Part shown: piece after piece, positions 1 through 8,360 of the stretch
Numbering within the stretch: position 1 is the first letter of the stretch
How the letters are laid out: each line of letters begins with the position of its first letter
Assembly: GCA_001628485.1 (NCBI GenBank)
Contig: LURR01000012.1
Location: 1-64,000, forward strand
Length of the DNA: 64,000 nt
Direction: 5' to 3'
Source: Marine group II euryarchaeote REDSEA-S11_B3N4
GTDB taxonomy: Archaea > Thermoplasmatota > Poseidoniia > Poseidoniales > Thalassarchaeaceae
The notes under the pieces: model-generated
Told to the model about the DNA's origin: nothing
What the model saw: only the letters and a program-made list of their open reading frames with translations
The model's database searches: none
Made by a program: the position numbers and the translations under genes

Positions 1-587
1 AACAAGGTCGCTGAGACGATGATTAGAACGCCCAGTACTACGAATGGATCCGCAGCCTCCAATACCTCTACCGGTCCACCGAGCGTGATGGTGAGTTTGT
101 TCCACATATCCCCTGAAGTTCCTCCTCCCGCTCCGTCTGCGTTTCCGTTAACCGAGTTTACATGCAGGATGAAATCCACGTTAGTGTCCGTAGCAGGCGC
201 GGTCCAGGTCAGAGTCCAAGCCACCTGGTCGTTACCTGCTTCCGTGTGTCCAACCTCGTTCTCGTTATACAGTTGGGCAGTTGCGTCGTTAACCCCCAGA
301 GATCCTTGACTAGCCCACAAGTGGAACCCGCCCTGGTTCACGTTCCCCTCCTGACTTGGGCCCCCCTGGAAGGATACGGTGATGTCGTAGGTTTCTGAGT
401 AGTTGTAACTCTCAGGAAGGCCATCTATGGAGGCTACCACTGAATCTGATGGTACTGCACCGTGGCAGTTACACCCAGATTGCTGTACCCCAGAGATTCC
501 AGCAGGGAGGGATTGGGCGGATGGAATCGCCAGCATCGCCGAAATGACCACCAAGGCGGCGATTGCACCTTTCGTTCTGCTTCTCAT
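1..587 (-). CDS. Secreted choice-of-anchor-V-like protein, 3' part cut off by window edge
   Basis: The minus-strand frame opens with ATG at 587 and stays open to the window edge, so the C-terminus is missing. The N-terminus is a clear signal peptide (MRSRTKGAIAALVVISAML). A GCNCHG motif (a CxCH variant of the CxxCH seen in heme-type domains) follows, then a beta-rich domain with GGFHLWA and WTLTWTAPAT segments. This layout resembles the choice-of-anchor V family, and a hydrophobic C-terminal anchor starts near the edge. It lies 12 bases downstream of coxB on the same strand, with a GGTGG ribosome site before the ATG, so it is probably co-transcribed with the oxidase gene. An electron-transfer role is suggested only by that neighbour. 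Confidence 0.75.
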   Translation of the reverse strand, partial: MRSRTKGAIAALVVISAMLAIPSAQSLPAGISGVQQSGCNCHGAVPSDSVVASIDGLPESYNYSETYDITVSFQGGPSQEGNVNQGGFHLWASQGSLGVNDATAQLYNENEVGHTEAGNDQVAWTLTWTAPATDTNVDFILHVNSVNGNADGAGGGTSGDMWNKLTITLGGPVEVLEAADPFVVLGVLIIVSATL

Positions 588-599
588 TGTGTTTCCACC

Positions 600-1397
600 T
601 TAGTTGTGAGCGATCAGTTTGGCTGCCATGACCGAGTGAGCATCCCCGCAATATTCAGCACAGAGGACCATAGATTCCTCGGTCATCGTTTCTGATATGG
701 GGAGCCAGAGAGTGGTTTGCTGACCAGGCAAAGTATCTTCCTTCGTTCCGAGATGTTGGAACCAAGGCGCGTGCGTCACGTCTATCGAGGTCATAGTTGC
801 CAAGTACGTCTCGCCCTTCTTCAGACTTAGCACCGGAACGCTTCCGTAGACCTCCATGGTCTCGGTTCCAGTATCGCAGATGCTAGTACCCAGTTCTAAG
901 CAGTCGAAGCTCCAGAACCACTGCTGACCGGTAATCTCAATCACATGATAGCAGTCTGAGGAGATTATTCCGGAACTGTCTATGGAGTTGTTCGAGGATT
1001 GGCCCTCCTCACACTCATATCCATGAATACCTCCATCTGCAGATGTCCACATTGCATCCAATGGACCCCACGAGTAGTAGGTCAGCCAGACAATCAGAAG
1101 GAATGGAAGTACGGTCCAAGCCACTTCCAGACGCATGTCATCGTTGTGCTTCGGGAAAACTCCGATCTTAATCTCGTCAACGTTTGGTAACTTTTCTCCA
1201 TCTTTGGAGGTGAACCAGAAGGAGTGATGGTAAAGCCATCCGAAGGCGAATCCTCCTACTATTAGGGACCAGAAAATGTAGTGGTCCCACAGGCCTGCGA
1301 AGATTGGAGTCATCACTGACATGGTTGTTTCTGTATCTTCGGACGAAACACCTCTGATAAGGGTCGCGGGTAGGCCTTCTGCCTCGGACCTCATCAT
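600..1397 (-). CDS. coxB: Cytochrome c oxidase subunit II (CuA subunit)
   Basis: 265 residues. Subunit II of a heme-copper oxidase takes electrons from a cytochrome c or cupredoxin through the CuA centre and passes them to subunit I. Two membrane helices are visible (about 32-50 and 90-110), followed by an external cupredoxin domain. The CuA ligands are all present: His209 in VTHAPW, then Cys246, Glu248, Cys250, His254 and Met257 in CAEYCGDAHSVM. An insertion rich in Ser/Asn/Cys (about 125-150) separates the helices from the conserved GQQWFW region. No cytochrome c domain is fused to it. Translation could also begin at Met26 (1322). The full ligand set predicts a working CuA site and therefore aerobic respiration. 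Confidence 0.95.
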   Translation of the reverse strand: MMRSEAEGLPATLIRGVSSEDTETTMSVMTPIFAGLWDHYIFWSLIVGGFAFGWLYHHSFWFTSKDGEKLPNVDEIKIGVFPKHNDDMRLEVAWTVLPFLLIVWLTYYSWGPLDAMWTSADGGIHGYECEEGQSSNNSIDSSGIISSDCYHVIEITGQQWFWSFDCLELGTSICDTGTETMEVYGSVPVLSLKKGETYLATMTSIDVTHAPWFQHLGTKEDTLPGQQTTLWLPISETMTEESMVLCAEYCGDAHSVMAAKLIAHN

Positions 1398-1461
1398 TTA
1401 GTCAAAACTACTAGAAGAGAAGGCAAGAAAACTGCCTCCAATCCCTTGCGAGTGTTTCGAG

Positions 1462-1986
1462 ATGACTGGATTTCCCTCATTACCTGATTGGGGCGGAAAG
1501 AGGGACAACATTACAGGAAACTCAGATAGAATTGCTCGCTTCGAGAAGGCTGCAAAGGCACTAGCAAGTTGCATTATCAGGAATAGGGGGCATGGACAAG
1601 ATGGAGGGGGAATTCCAGTGGTGGTCGAGGGAACAAGGGACGAACGTACTCTCAGGGCCCTTGGATTCACTGGCCCTATTGAGAAGGTGAATAGGGGATG
1701 GGACAGGCCGAGGCTCATCGCCTACCTTCATTCCGAATACTGCTCGAGACCAACTCCCGATAGATCTCCCTCCGTGATTCTACTGATGGACTGGGATCGG
1801 ACAGGAGGCAGGATTCAGTCATCGATTAGGGAGCGACTCATGGCTATGGATTGCCCAGTAGACGAGGACCTGAGAAATGTACTATTGAGAACTATGAAAC
1901 CTGAGGGCAGGACAGTCGAGTCACTTCTGGCTCATGCCCCATCTCTTAATCCACTAATTGAACGAATCCTGTTGGAGACCGATTGA
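1462..1986 (+). CDS. Small Toprim-domain protein (archaeal RNase M5/primase-like)
   Basis: 174 residues. The Toprim fold is marked by the acidic residue in VVVEGTRDE (Glu56) and the DxD pair in LLMDWDRTG (Asp110, Asp112), which bind metal in primases, topoisomerases and M5-type nucleases. Stand-alone archaeal Toprim proteins of this size form a family of uncertain function, probably a nuclease or nucleotidyl-transfer enzyme acting on RNA or DNA. The ATG at 1462 lies 64 bases from the divergent coxB start. The gene ends 3 bases from the stop of the convergent Lrp regulator. The fold is secure but the substrate is unknown. Confidence 0.8.
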   Translation: MTGFPSLPDWGGKRDNITGNSDRIARFEKAAKALASCIIRNRGHGQDGGGIPVVVEGTRDERTLRALGFTGPIEKVNRGWDRPRLIAYLHSEYCSRPTPDRSPSVILLMDWDRTGGRIQSSIRERLMAMDCPVDEDLRNVLLRTMKPEGRTVESLLAHAPSLNPLIERILLETD

Positions 1987-1989
1987 CCA

Positions 1990-2433
1990 TCACTCCGGGA
2001 TGGAGGGGGGCATCTCCTTCACGGAGTTCAGAACAAGGTGGGTGACAGAGCGCTCGATTCCCGACATACTAAGCACGTTCTTGATTAGGTCGTCCAAATC
2101 ATCCCTGTCTTTTCCTCTGGCTAGGACCATGGAGTCGTGGTCCCCAGTCACGTCGTAGACCCCATACACCCTGTTGTCCTTCGCTATTTTCTCCTGGATC
2201 TCAATCAGTCGGCCCTTCTCGATCCTCAAACCTATTACGACGCTGAGCCCCCAACCAGCCTTGTCCGGGTCTAGCAGAACAGTGTATCCTCTGATAACCC
2301 CTAGGTGCTCCATCCTTCTAACTCGGTTGCTTACCGTGCCCAGGGCAACCCCTACCTCCTCTGCGATCTTCCTGAGGGAGGTCCTAGCGTCTGCCTCTAG
2401 GACCCTTAGTATCTTCTTGTCTACGTCGTCCAT
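1990..2433 (-). CDS. Lrp/AsnC-family transcriptional regulator
   Basis: 147 residues in the standard two-domain arrangement. An N-terminal winged helix-turn-helix (about 5-50, with LRKIAEEVGVALGTVSNRVR) is followed by a RAM/AsnC ligand-binding domain (about 65-140) containing the GDHDSMVLARG segment. Such proteins assemble as octamers and respond to amino acids or related metabolites. Its target cannot be read from the sequence. The length is typical of the family. The start at 2433 gives the usual MDDVDKKIL opening. A separate protein made only of the ligand-binding domain is encoded at 61822-62055. Confidence 0.93.
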   Translation of the reverse strand: MDDVDKKILRVLEADARTSLRKIAEEVGVALGTVSNRVRRMEHLGVIRGYTVLLDPDKAGWGLSVVIGLRIEKGRLIEIQEKIAKDNRVYGVYDVTGDHDSMVLARGKDRDDLDDLIKNVLSMSGIERSVTHLVLNSVKEMPPSIPE

Positions 2434-2527
2434 ACCTTCACCGGGGCACCAAGTTCAGATTACACGGCTCATGAACATATTCTATCTCGATTCGCTCAGC
2501 AATGAACGTTTGACCAGAAATTATGAC

Positions 2528-4168
2528 TTATTCTTCTTCTTTGGGCTCAAATGACAAATCTCTCACGCCTCTCATGACAGTTCTCTCAGACTGGCTCACC
2601 ATGGGAGTGACTCTGTTGCCCACCCACACCGCCAGGCAGTAACCTCTCGACCCCACCAGTATGCGACTCCCTCGATCGGTATCCTGCAGTGAACTTATGT
2701 CCGTCCTTAGGGGCTCCTTACCTCGGAGAATGTCGTCAATTACATTTTCCTCCACATTAACGAATGGACCTGAGATCTCCTCCCTCAGTCTTCTGGCTGC
2801 TCTGGATACTGTTCGGTCCAATCTTCCTTTTCTCAGCCTAGCTGCAATCAGTCCTAGATGAATCACCTTGAGCGGCCTCCACCTGTCTCCGGGAATCAAC
2901 TCTCTACCGCTCTTCCTGGTTCTTTGAGCACCCCAGATTTCTCTGATTTCGTCTGAGGACCAGAGCAGGCTCTTACCCCTCGACCACATATTCGTTGGGA
3001 CGGAACCCCAGACTTCTCTGAGTTCTCTTTTCCGCTTCTCGTCAATAGGCTGAGGAAAAGCCTCTGGGTCATCGAATGTCTTCTGCGATGGAAAAGGGTC
3101 GATTGACCCGCTGACATCTTCTTCCATGATTCTTTCTAGAACGGCCAAAAAGAAACCTCCACCTCCAATCTCGTCGTTCCAGACTCTTAGGCAGTCATTC
3201 AATTGTGATGATACTGTCTTGTCTTTCGTTGGAAGTAGGTACTCTTCGGATTCAGATTCTGTATCTAACTCTCCTCTGTCGTTCAGCAATGGCCAATTTG
3301 CCATCCCTGGTTTGGAAGGTACTCCGGAGAGTGAATCCCCACAGGGAACCACTCTCACCTTACCACCTGCTACGACTCTAGCCACAACTGCTTCGTTCTC
3401 GATTGGATCCAGAGAGCAGGTAGAGTAGACGACTCTTCCACCAGGCTTGGTTAGTTCGATAGCTCTACTGAGTAGGTCGTATTGCAAAGAGTGAAGTGAC
3501 CGGCCAGAGGATGGTCTCCATTTTCCCCAGACATCTGGGTTCTTCCTCGTGGTTCCGGAGCCAGTGCATGGAACATCTACTAGAACCCCATCGAACCCAG
3601 AACCTGGGACCTTGGGCATGTGTCTACCGTCATGCTGGACGACAAGCACTGTCCTAGATGCGTGTCTCTGAACGTTAGTTACCAGTGTGTTCACCCTTCC
3701 ACTGATTACTTCGTTAGCGATAACGGCTCCTGAGTCCCCAAGGTGCTCGCATATCTGAGTTGTCTTCGAACCCGGGGATGCGCAAAGATCGAGGATGATT
3801 TGTCCTGGAGTAGGATCGAGAGCTAGGACAGGAAGCATTGAGACCGCCTCTTGGCGAGTGATTCTTCCAGTCTCATGGAGAGCAGCCATCAGGCTCTTTA
3901 CCTCCTCTTCGGCAGAACCCCTATCGAAGGGCATCTCCCATGCACTACCGGGGCCTGAGAACCATGGGATTCTATTTGCACCGATACCCGAAAGCCAGGA
4001 CTCCACCCAGTCCTTCTCTTCGCTCATTGGATTGACTCTGACAGTCTCTGGCAATCTATTGTAGGAACCTCGGAACCATCTCTCTGGCTTCTCCCTCCAG
4101 TGGGACACTGACTTGAGAAGAATGCTGTTCTCCGCCTCCCTTCTCCAGTCGGACTCCCTGCTTGCCAT
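2528..4168 (-). CDS. RNA cytosine-C5 methyltransferase, NOL1/NOP2/Sun (NSUN2-like) family
   Basis: About 546 residues from the ATG at 4168; a TTG 12 bases upstream is the alternative. The enzyme transfers methyl from SAM to cytosine C5 in tRNA or rRNA. The SAM-binding segment LDLCASPGSKT is followed by both family cysteines: the DVPCTGSG motif (Cys near 201, which helps release product) and the STCSL motif (catalytic Cys near 251). The PCTG and adjacent TRKNPDVW wording resembles eukaryotic NSUN2/Trm4 more than bacterial RsmB/RsmF. The 300-residue C-terminal part is divergent and contains a PUA-like ending. tRNA is the most likely substrate by family analogy. Confidence 0.9.
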   Translation of the reverse strand: MASRESDWRREAENSILLKSVSHWREKPERWFRGSYNRLPETVRVNPMSEEKDWVESWLSGIGANRIPWFSGPGSAWEMPFDRGSAEEEVKSLMAALHETGRITRQEAVSMLPVLALDPTPGQIILDLCASPGSKTTQICEHLGDSGAVIANEVISGRVNTLVTNVQRHASRTVLVVQHDGRHMPKVPGSGFDGVLVDVPCTGSGTTRKNPDVWGKWRPSSGRSLHSLQYDLLSRAIELTKPGGRVVYSTCSLDPIENEAVVARVVAGGKVRVVPCGDSLSGVPSKPGMANWPLLNDRGELDTESESEEYLLPTKDKTVSSQLNDCLRVWNDEIGGGGFFLAVLERIMEEDVSGSIDPFPSQKTFDDPEAFPQPIDEKRKRELREVWGSVPTNMWSRGKSLLWSSDEIREIWGAQRTRKSGRELIPGDRWRPLKVIHLGLIAARLRKGRLDRTVSRAARRLREEISGPFVNVEENVIDDILRGKEPLRTDISSLQDTDRGSRILVGSRGYCLAVWVGNRVTPMVSQSERTVMRGVRDLSFEPKEEE

Positions 4169-4297
4169 GATAATGCGCAATTATCATCATCCATCAAGTG
4201 CACGTTAGACCCTGGGATTTCTAACTGACTGGAATAATGGGACATTTGGCATTGACAATACTGACAACGGTTAAACCTCCTTTGATTCGCTGAGGCG

Positions 4298-4315
4298 TTA
4301 CGGCATTTGCCGTAA
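4298..4315. repeat. Perfect 7-bp inverted repeat with 4-base loop
   Basis: TTACGGC and GCCGTAA flank ATTT in the intergenic region between the methyltransferase start and the next plus-strand gene. It could be an operator for a dimeric regulator or a small RNA hairpin in the leader of the downstream gene. No U-run follows, so it is not a typical terminator. Confidence 0.5.
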
Positions 4316-4402
4316 GGGATGCACATGACACGATTCGGGTATAGAAGGAGGATCTCAAACGAGTCCTCAGAACCAACAAAGACAGATGAGATTGGAACCA
4401 AG

Positions 4403-4687
4403 ATGAAGTTGGGAGACTTGGTCAAGAGAGCGAGGGATTTCGGTATGGCAACGGGACCATTGAAGCCCATAGAGGCACTGATGACAGTTGATCAGAAAGA
4501 ATGGACTTGGCAGGTAGTTGACAGAGATGTCCTCAGTAAGCTGAGTCATAGATTGGTATTCCAGTCAGATGCCGGTCTGAGGAGGGAGATTCTGATGACC
4601 GAGGGACTGGAAACTGCAATGGGCGCAGCATCGATGATTGTGGAGCTTGACGGCGGTTGCGTCCTAATTGAGACTCTAGAACCATAG
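4403..4687 (+). CDS. Small unrecognised protein
   Basis: 94 residues if translation starts at MKLGDLVKRARDF (4403). An in-frame ATG at 4319 would add 28 polar, low-complexity residues and lies directly after the 4298-4315 hairpin. The protein is soluble with mixed alpha/beta character, has no cysteine motif or membrane segment, and ends in a hydrophobic strand pattern (MIVELDGGCVLIETLEP). I do not recognise the family. It sits 49 bases upstream of the Sec61-beta gene on the same strand and may be co-transcribed with it. Confidence 0.6.
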   Translation: MKLGDLVKRARDFGMATGPLKPIEALMTVDQKEWTWQVVDRDVLSKLSHRLVFQSDAGLRREILMTEGLETAMGAASMIVELDGGCVLIETLEP

Positions 4688-4736
4688 AATTAGACTCTAG
4701 TGGCCTTGAAATAGGGACTGTGGGTGCGGTGCTTCG

Positions 4737-4943
4737 ATGGCTAAGGAGAAGAAGGGCAGCGGCATTCAGCAGGCTGCAGGACTTATTCGCTACTTCGACG
4801 AGGAGTCAGAGGATGCCATACAGATTTCCAAGGGCTCTGTTTACTTTGTCTGCGTGGTGTTCAGCATCATAGTCTACCTAGCTAATGAGCCTACTCCAGA
4901 TAACAATGTCTGGAAGTGGATGTGGGAAACTCTGGGATTCTAG
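4737..4943 (+). CDS. Preprotein translocase subunit Sec61-beta (SecG-type)
   Basis: 68 residues. This is the small tail-anchored subunit of the archaeal SecYE-beta protein channel. The cytoplasmic N-terminus is Lys/Gly-rich, then comes the family signature AGLIRYFDEE with an ISKGSV turn. A single membrane helix spans about 35-50 (VYFVCVVFSIIVYLA). A 17-residue outer tail with several Trp residues follows and is a little longer than usual. The match to archaeal Sec61-beta in length and motif order is strong. The gene ends 2 bases from the stop of the convergent minus-strand gene. Confidence 0.88.
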   Translation: MAKEKKGSGIQQAAGLIRYFDEESEDAIQISKGSVYFVCVVFSIIVYLANEPTPDNNVWKWMWETLGF

Positions 4944-4945
4944 TT

Positions 4946-5704
4946 CTACAGGAGTTCCCTCTCCATCACACCCAGTTCCGAATTCGGATCTGCTCTCACT
5001 ATGGCGCTCGAAGCCCTGCTCAGTGCCCTTTCCACTGCCGGGGCGTTTTTGTCTGCAAGCGCCTCCCTGGCCCTGTCTAGATCATAATCTGCAGAGTCTA
5101 GTATCTCATCTCCTGACTCGTCAATCCCTCTCATTCTATGAATCGAGTCCTGTAGTCTGGAGATATCGTCGCTCATGCTCTCCCTCGCTACGGAGATTAG
5201 ACCCTCCCAGCTTGAGGTGTGCTCCGACATCGTTCCGGATGTCGCTCTCTCGAACGCTCTGACTCGGATTGGTTCCCACGGGTTACGTCCTAGAGATGCA
5301 ACGATGTCCATTGCGCATCTGGCTCTGGTCTGGAGGGGTCCATCTATGACTATCTCATTCATGAAGCATTTGGCAAACAGTCCGAACCCCCAGTAGTGCC
5401 GACTTGAGACAAACATCCTGACCTCTTCAGTCTCGCATTCTAACTCCCACCTCTGCTCATCGACCCTTGGCATCTCTGTGAACTTCGGGGGACCGTGCGT
5501 CCCTAGGGATCTCAGAGCTGCCTTGGCCACATCTCCCAGATACACCTTACCGAATGAGCCCCTGGTTCCGAACTGATGCATCATACCTCCCTCGTCGAAA
5601 GCCATTCTTGGATCGGAGTCACTCACCTGTGCGAATAGTACTGAACGTTGCGGATGGACCCCCACTGGTCCGCTATCACTGGCCGCTACCTCTCCCATAT
5701 CCAT
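4946..5704 (-). CDS. Unrecognised soluble protein
   Basis: About 253 residues from ATG 5704 (or ATG 5698). The open frame runs further to 5836, but that part would overlap the divergent small gene at 5778 and looks non-coding. The protein has no membrane segment and no signal peptide. The N-terminal half is a mixed domain with conserved-looking aromatic stretches (SRHYWGFGLFAKCFMNEIVI). The C-terminal 100 residues are acidic and helical (ADYDLDRAREALADKNAPAVERAL), suggesting a helical bundle. I cannot assign a family or role. It converges on the Sec61-beta gene. Confidence 0.6.
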   Translation of the reverse strand: MDMGEVAASDSGPVGVHPQRSVLFAQVSDSDPRMAFDEGGMMHQFGTRGSFGKVYLGDVAKAALRSLGTHGPPKFTEMPRVDEQRWELECETEEVRMFVSSRHYWGFGLFAKCFMNEIVIDGPLQTRARCAMDIVASLGRNPWEPIRVRAFERATSGTMSEHTSSWEGLISVARESMSDDISRLQDSIHRMRGIDESGDEILDSADYDLDRAREALADKNAPAVERALSRASSAIVRADPNSELGVMERELL

Positions 5705-5777
5705 CAGAAATAGCAGGGGCGATTCAAATTTGCGTGTACGGCAATCGCTAAGTTCCTCCCATTTCAGTAACGGCACT

Positions 5778-5972
5778 ATGCCACGCAGGAAGTATGGGAA
5801 GCTACAGAAGGTGGTCGAGAGGCCTCCTCCGGACAATTGTAGCAGGTGTAGGGCAGGGAAGCATTGTCCGATAGAAGGACACCCAGGGTATCAGGAAGGG
5901 GCCAGTAGGCAGTGGAAGGGGCCAGGAGCAGTCTCAAAGCGCAGTAACAAGAAGAACCCTGCAAGAAGGTGA
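5778..5972 (+). CDS. Small basic Cys/His protein, possible zinc knuckle
   Basis: 64 residues from ATG 5778. The protein is highly basic at both ends. A compact CSRCRAGKHCP segment gives three Cys plus His within ten residues, and a second HPG lies about eight residues on, so a small zinc site is plausible. The tail (SKRSNKKNPARR) resembles nucleic-acid-binding or ribosome-associated peptides. It lies 31 bases upstream of the next plus-strand gene. The family is not recognised and function is inferred only from composition. Confidence 0.5.
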   Translation: MPRRKYGKLQKVVERPPPDNCSRCRAGKHCPIEGHPGYQEGASRQWKGPGAVSKRSNKKNPARR

Positions 5973-6003
5973 GATTCAAGACTCACATCCCAACCCCGAA
6001 TCG

Positions 6004-7092
6004 ATGACCAATTCTTCTGTGCCTGACTATTCCGGTCAGAACCTAGGGAGAATAAGATGTGTCGTGGATGTTGGGGAGAACTCAATCGAAATCGACCCCT
6101 ACGTTGCCGACTTCTTCTTCGAACCAATCTTCCTATCTGGTAGGTTTCCAGACTTGACCTGCACTGCCCAGGTATTGGGGCTCGATGGGGGCGAGGAACC
6201 TCTGGTGAATGTGGAGATAGTGTCTAAGAGAAGAGGTCAGAGGTACGATGCTCTGAGGATTACTAGCGAAGAGATTTTCTCGAAACCGAACAAGTTCTCT
6301 ATTATTTTCGGATTTGATAGTGAGAGACTGAAGGCTCCACTACAGTTGGAAGCAGAAGTAGAGGTTAGAAACGCAGGAACTCCAATAATTGCTAGAATCC
6401 ACTCCGGGATGTCGGAGTCGTTCGAGGGAAATGTCAGCTCAAATCTCTCTGACGTAAGCTCTACTGTCCGAAAGGAGAGATCGATGACCTTCTGGGACTG
6501 GCCACTCAGCGACGCTAGGCTCGAGGTCAGGGCAGACCAGAGCTGGATCAGTGAGTTTGGGGAAATAGACGTGCTGTACAGTGGAGGGGATGGAGGGGTC
6601 GGAGGCTCTGTGAAGCTCACAGATGAATTCCAAGAGATTGACTTCAGTGCTGTGAGGCCTCTGATGCTTCCCAAGGACGGCTTCCCAAGAGCCCCATATC
6701 ACACATGTGCATCCATCATCATCAGAATGGGAAGAGATGGGACTGAGATACCAGTCGTTAGCCATCTTGTAGACAGCAGACCGTCTAGAAGGGGCTCTTA
6801 CGGAAAGATATCAGATTTGGATGATCGCGATGGTTGGCCGTATTTCCTCTGGAGGGGAATGCACTTCAAAGAGCAACCAAAGGAAGAGAAATTTCTAATC
6901 AAGAAGGGAAGGCTATGGGAGGGCTTCACGTATCTGGATTCGGAGATCTCTGACACCATAAAGAGGGTCCAGCATGATCGCTACACCAGCGTCGTGCCCA
7001 CCAGGGCCTGGTTCTCGTACAAGGAAGAGGAGTTCATTGTGAACTGGTTCCATTTGGATGAGTATGGTTGGAAGGTTAACTTCTCTGACTAG
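6004..7092 (+). CDS. Unrecognised 362-residue soluble protein
   Basis: The ATG at 6004 opens a frame of 362 residues without signal peptide or membrane helices. The sequence is beta-rich, with alternating hydrophobic strands (IRCVVDVGENSIEIDPYV and similar) in the first two thirds. The C-terminus is richer in aromatic and basic residues (FLIKKGRLWEGFTYL). No catalytic motif is evident. It follows the small Cys/His gene by 31 bases and its stop overlaps the convergent recombinase stop by 4 bases. I cannot name a family. Confidence 0.6.
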   Translation: MTNSSVPDYSGQNLGRIRCVVDVGENSIEIDPYVADFFFEPIFLSGRFPDLTCTAQVLGLDGGEEPLVNVEIVSKRRGQRYDALRITSEEIFSKPNKFSIIFGFDSERLKAPLQLEAEVEVRNAGTPIIARIHSGMSESFEGNVSSNLSDVSSTVRKERSMTFWDWPLSDARLEVRADQSWISEFGEIDVLYSGGDGGVGGSVKLTDEFQEIDFSAVRPLMLPKDGFPRAPYHTCASIIIRMGRDGTEIPVVSHLVDSRPSRRGSYGKISDLDDRDGWPYFLWRGMHFKEQPKEEKFLIKKGRLWEGFTYLDSEISDTIKRVQHDRYTSVVPTRAWFSYKEEEFIVNWFHLDEYGWKVNFSD

Positions 7093-8360
7093 AGCTCGGT
7101 TGGAATTCTTCCCGTCTCCTCAACTTCCTTATTTTGATTCTCTCCCTCTCCATTTGCATCTGACTCTAGTCCAGCTAACGGCGGACTCCTCTGGGCCCTG
7201 TGGTATATCTCTCTCAGTGTCTGATCCCCTATCTCCAGGTAAACCCTGGTTGTTGCAATACTCGAATGCCCGAGAAGCCTCTGGATAGTAACAAGGTCCG
7301 CACCCCTCTCAAGTAGACCGGTAGCGAAAGTATGCCTCAGGGTATGTGGACTAAGTCTGCTCTTCGGGATGTCTGAGGCGTCTGCAAGTCTGTCCATCAT
7401 CTTCTGTATAGACCGGGGGTTGATCCTACGTCCCCTGCTTGACACGAACATTGCCCTTAGCCCCACGTCTTGGCTTTCCCTAATCCTACTCTCCCGTATT
7501 GGCTCCCATGATTCCAGGACATCAACCGAGTTTTTCGTGAATAGGACGGTTCGGTCCTTCTCCCCCTTTCCTCCTATCACCAACGCGGATAGGTCTTCCT
7601 TGTCTATGTCGTCGATATCTAGAGCGCAAAGCTCTGACACTCTTAGTCCGGTATCTAGCATTAGAGTCGATACTGGCATCGCCAAAGGGTCCTCGGACTC
7701 GCTGACCGCAATTCTGAGCCTTTCCAACTCTCTCCTGCCTAGAGTCTTCGGAAGCGATCTACTCCTTGATGGCCTTTGTATCCAGTCCGGAACGATGTGA
7801 CCGAGCCATTTCAGTAGGTGAGTTAGGGCTGCTATCTTGGCATTAATCGTAGTTGGCTTGAGATCCCCGAGTCCATTCATCCAAGCATCCATTCTGCCAT
7901 TGTTAGGGTCAGCAAAGAGGTGGAAATCTCTTACTGACATTCTGGCAGACTCATCCCAAACTAGGGTCCCATCTCCTGGAAGAGATGTGGTTGAAAACGT
8001 CCTAGCAGCTACGTCGTATGCTCTGATGGTGTGCGAGCTCTTCTTCTCCGAGCGTAGCTGCTGTAACCAGCATTCGTGCCACTGCAATTGCGATATCCTG
8101 TGTAATCTAGAAGGTAGCGAGTCGGAAAGCCCGACATCTTCGGAATGGAACCTTTGGCCCAATCTACCTACCGAATCGAATAGCGCCTCTTTGCTTCCCC
8201 CTTCTTTGTTCAACCCTTCTCGCCTCCAGCCGCGAACGGCATGTGCATCCCTGTCCCGTAGGACGTCGGCAAGGAGACGTATTGTGACTTGAATGCTTCT
8301 CTGCGCTATCGCACCTTGGGACGCATTGGGATAGTAGCCAAAAATAGCCGAGTGGATCAC
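7089..8360 (-). CDS. xerA: Tyrosine recombinase, XerA/XerC/XerD type
   Basis: 423 residues. It cuts and rejoins DNA through a phosphotyrosine link; in archaea the XerA type resolves chromosome dimers at a dif site. All catalytic residues are visible: Arg240 (TGLRVSEL), Lys265 (GGKGEKDR), His339 and Arg342 (HTLRHTFA), His365 (LLGHSSI) and nucleophile Tyr374 (TRVYLE). The core-binding domain is at about 92-190. The first 90 residues are an extension not seen in ordinary Xer proteins, and the last 40 are acidic. The GTG start at 8360 overlaps the RimK stop in a GTGA junction, implying coupled translation. No phage or integron genes are nearby, which favours a housekeeping role. Confidence 0.9.
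   Translation of the reverse strand: MIHSAIFGYYPNASQGAIAQRSIQVTIRLLADVLRDRDAHAVRGWRREGLNKEGGSKEALFDSVGRLGQRFHSEDVGLSDSLPSRLHRISQLQWHECWLQQLRSEKKSSHTIRAYDVAARTFSTTSLPGDGTLVWDESARMSVRDFHLFADPNNGRMDAWMNGLGDLKPTTINAKIAALTHLLKWLGHIVPDWIQRPSRSRSLPKTLGRRELERLRIAVSESEDPLAMPVSTLMLDTGLRVSELCALDIDDIDKEDLSALVIGGKGEKDRTVLFTKNSVDVLESWEPIRESRIRESQDVGLRAMFVSSRGRRINPRSIQKMMDRLADASDIPKSRLSPHTLRHTFATGLLERGADLVTIQRLLGHSSIATTRVYLEIGDQTLREIYHRAQRSPPLAGLESDANGEGENQNKEVEETGRIPTEL

Noticed and set aside
1398-1718. 106-residue minus-strand frame directly upstream of coxB
   Set aside because: It overlaps the Toprim gene on the other strand, whose Glu and DxD motifs are convincing.
5705-5836. N-terminal extension of the unrecognised protein at 4946
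   Set aside because: It would overlap the divergent Cys/His gene; its residues look random and an ATG at 5704 gives a natural start.
7089-8360. The tyrosine recombinase as part of an integrated element
   Set aside because: No phage, plasmid or transposon genes flank it and no tRNA target is adjacent; housekeeping XerA is the simpler reading.
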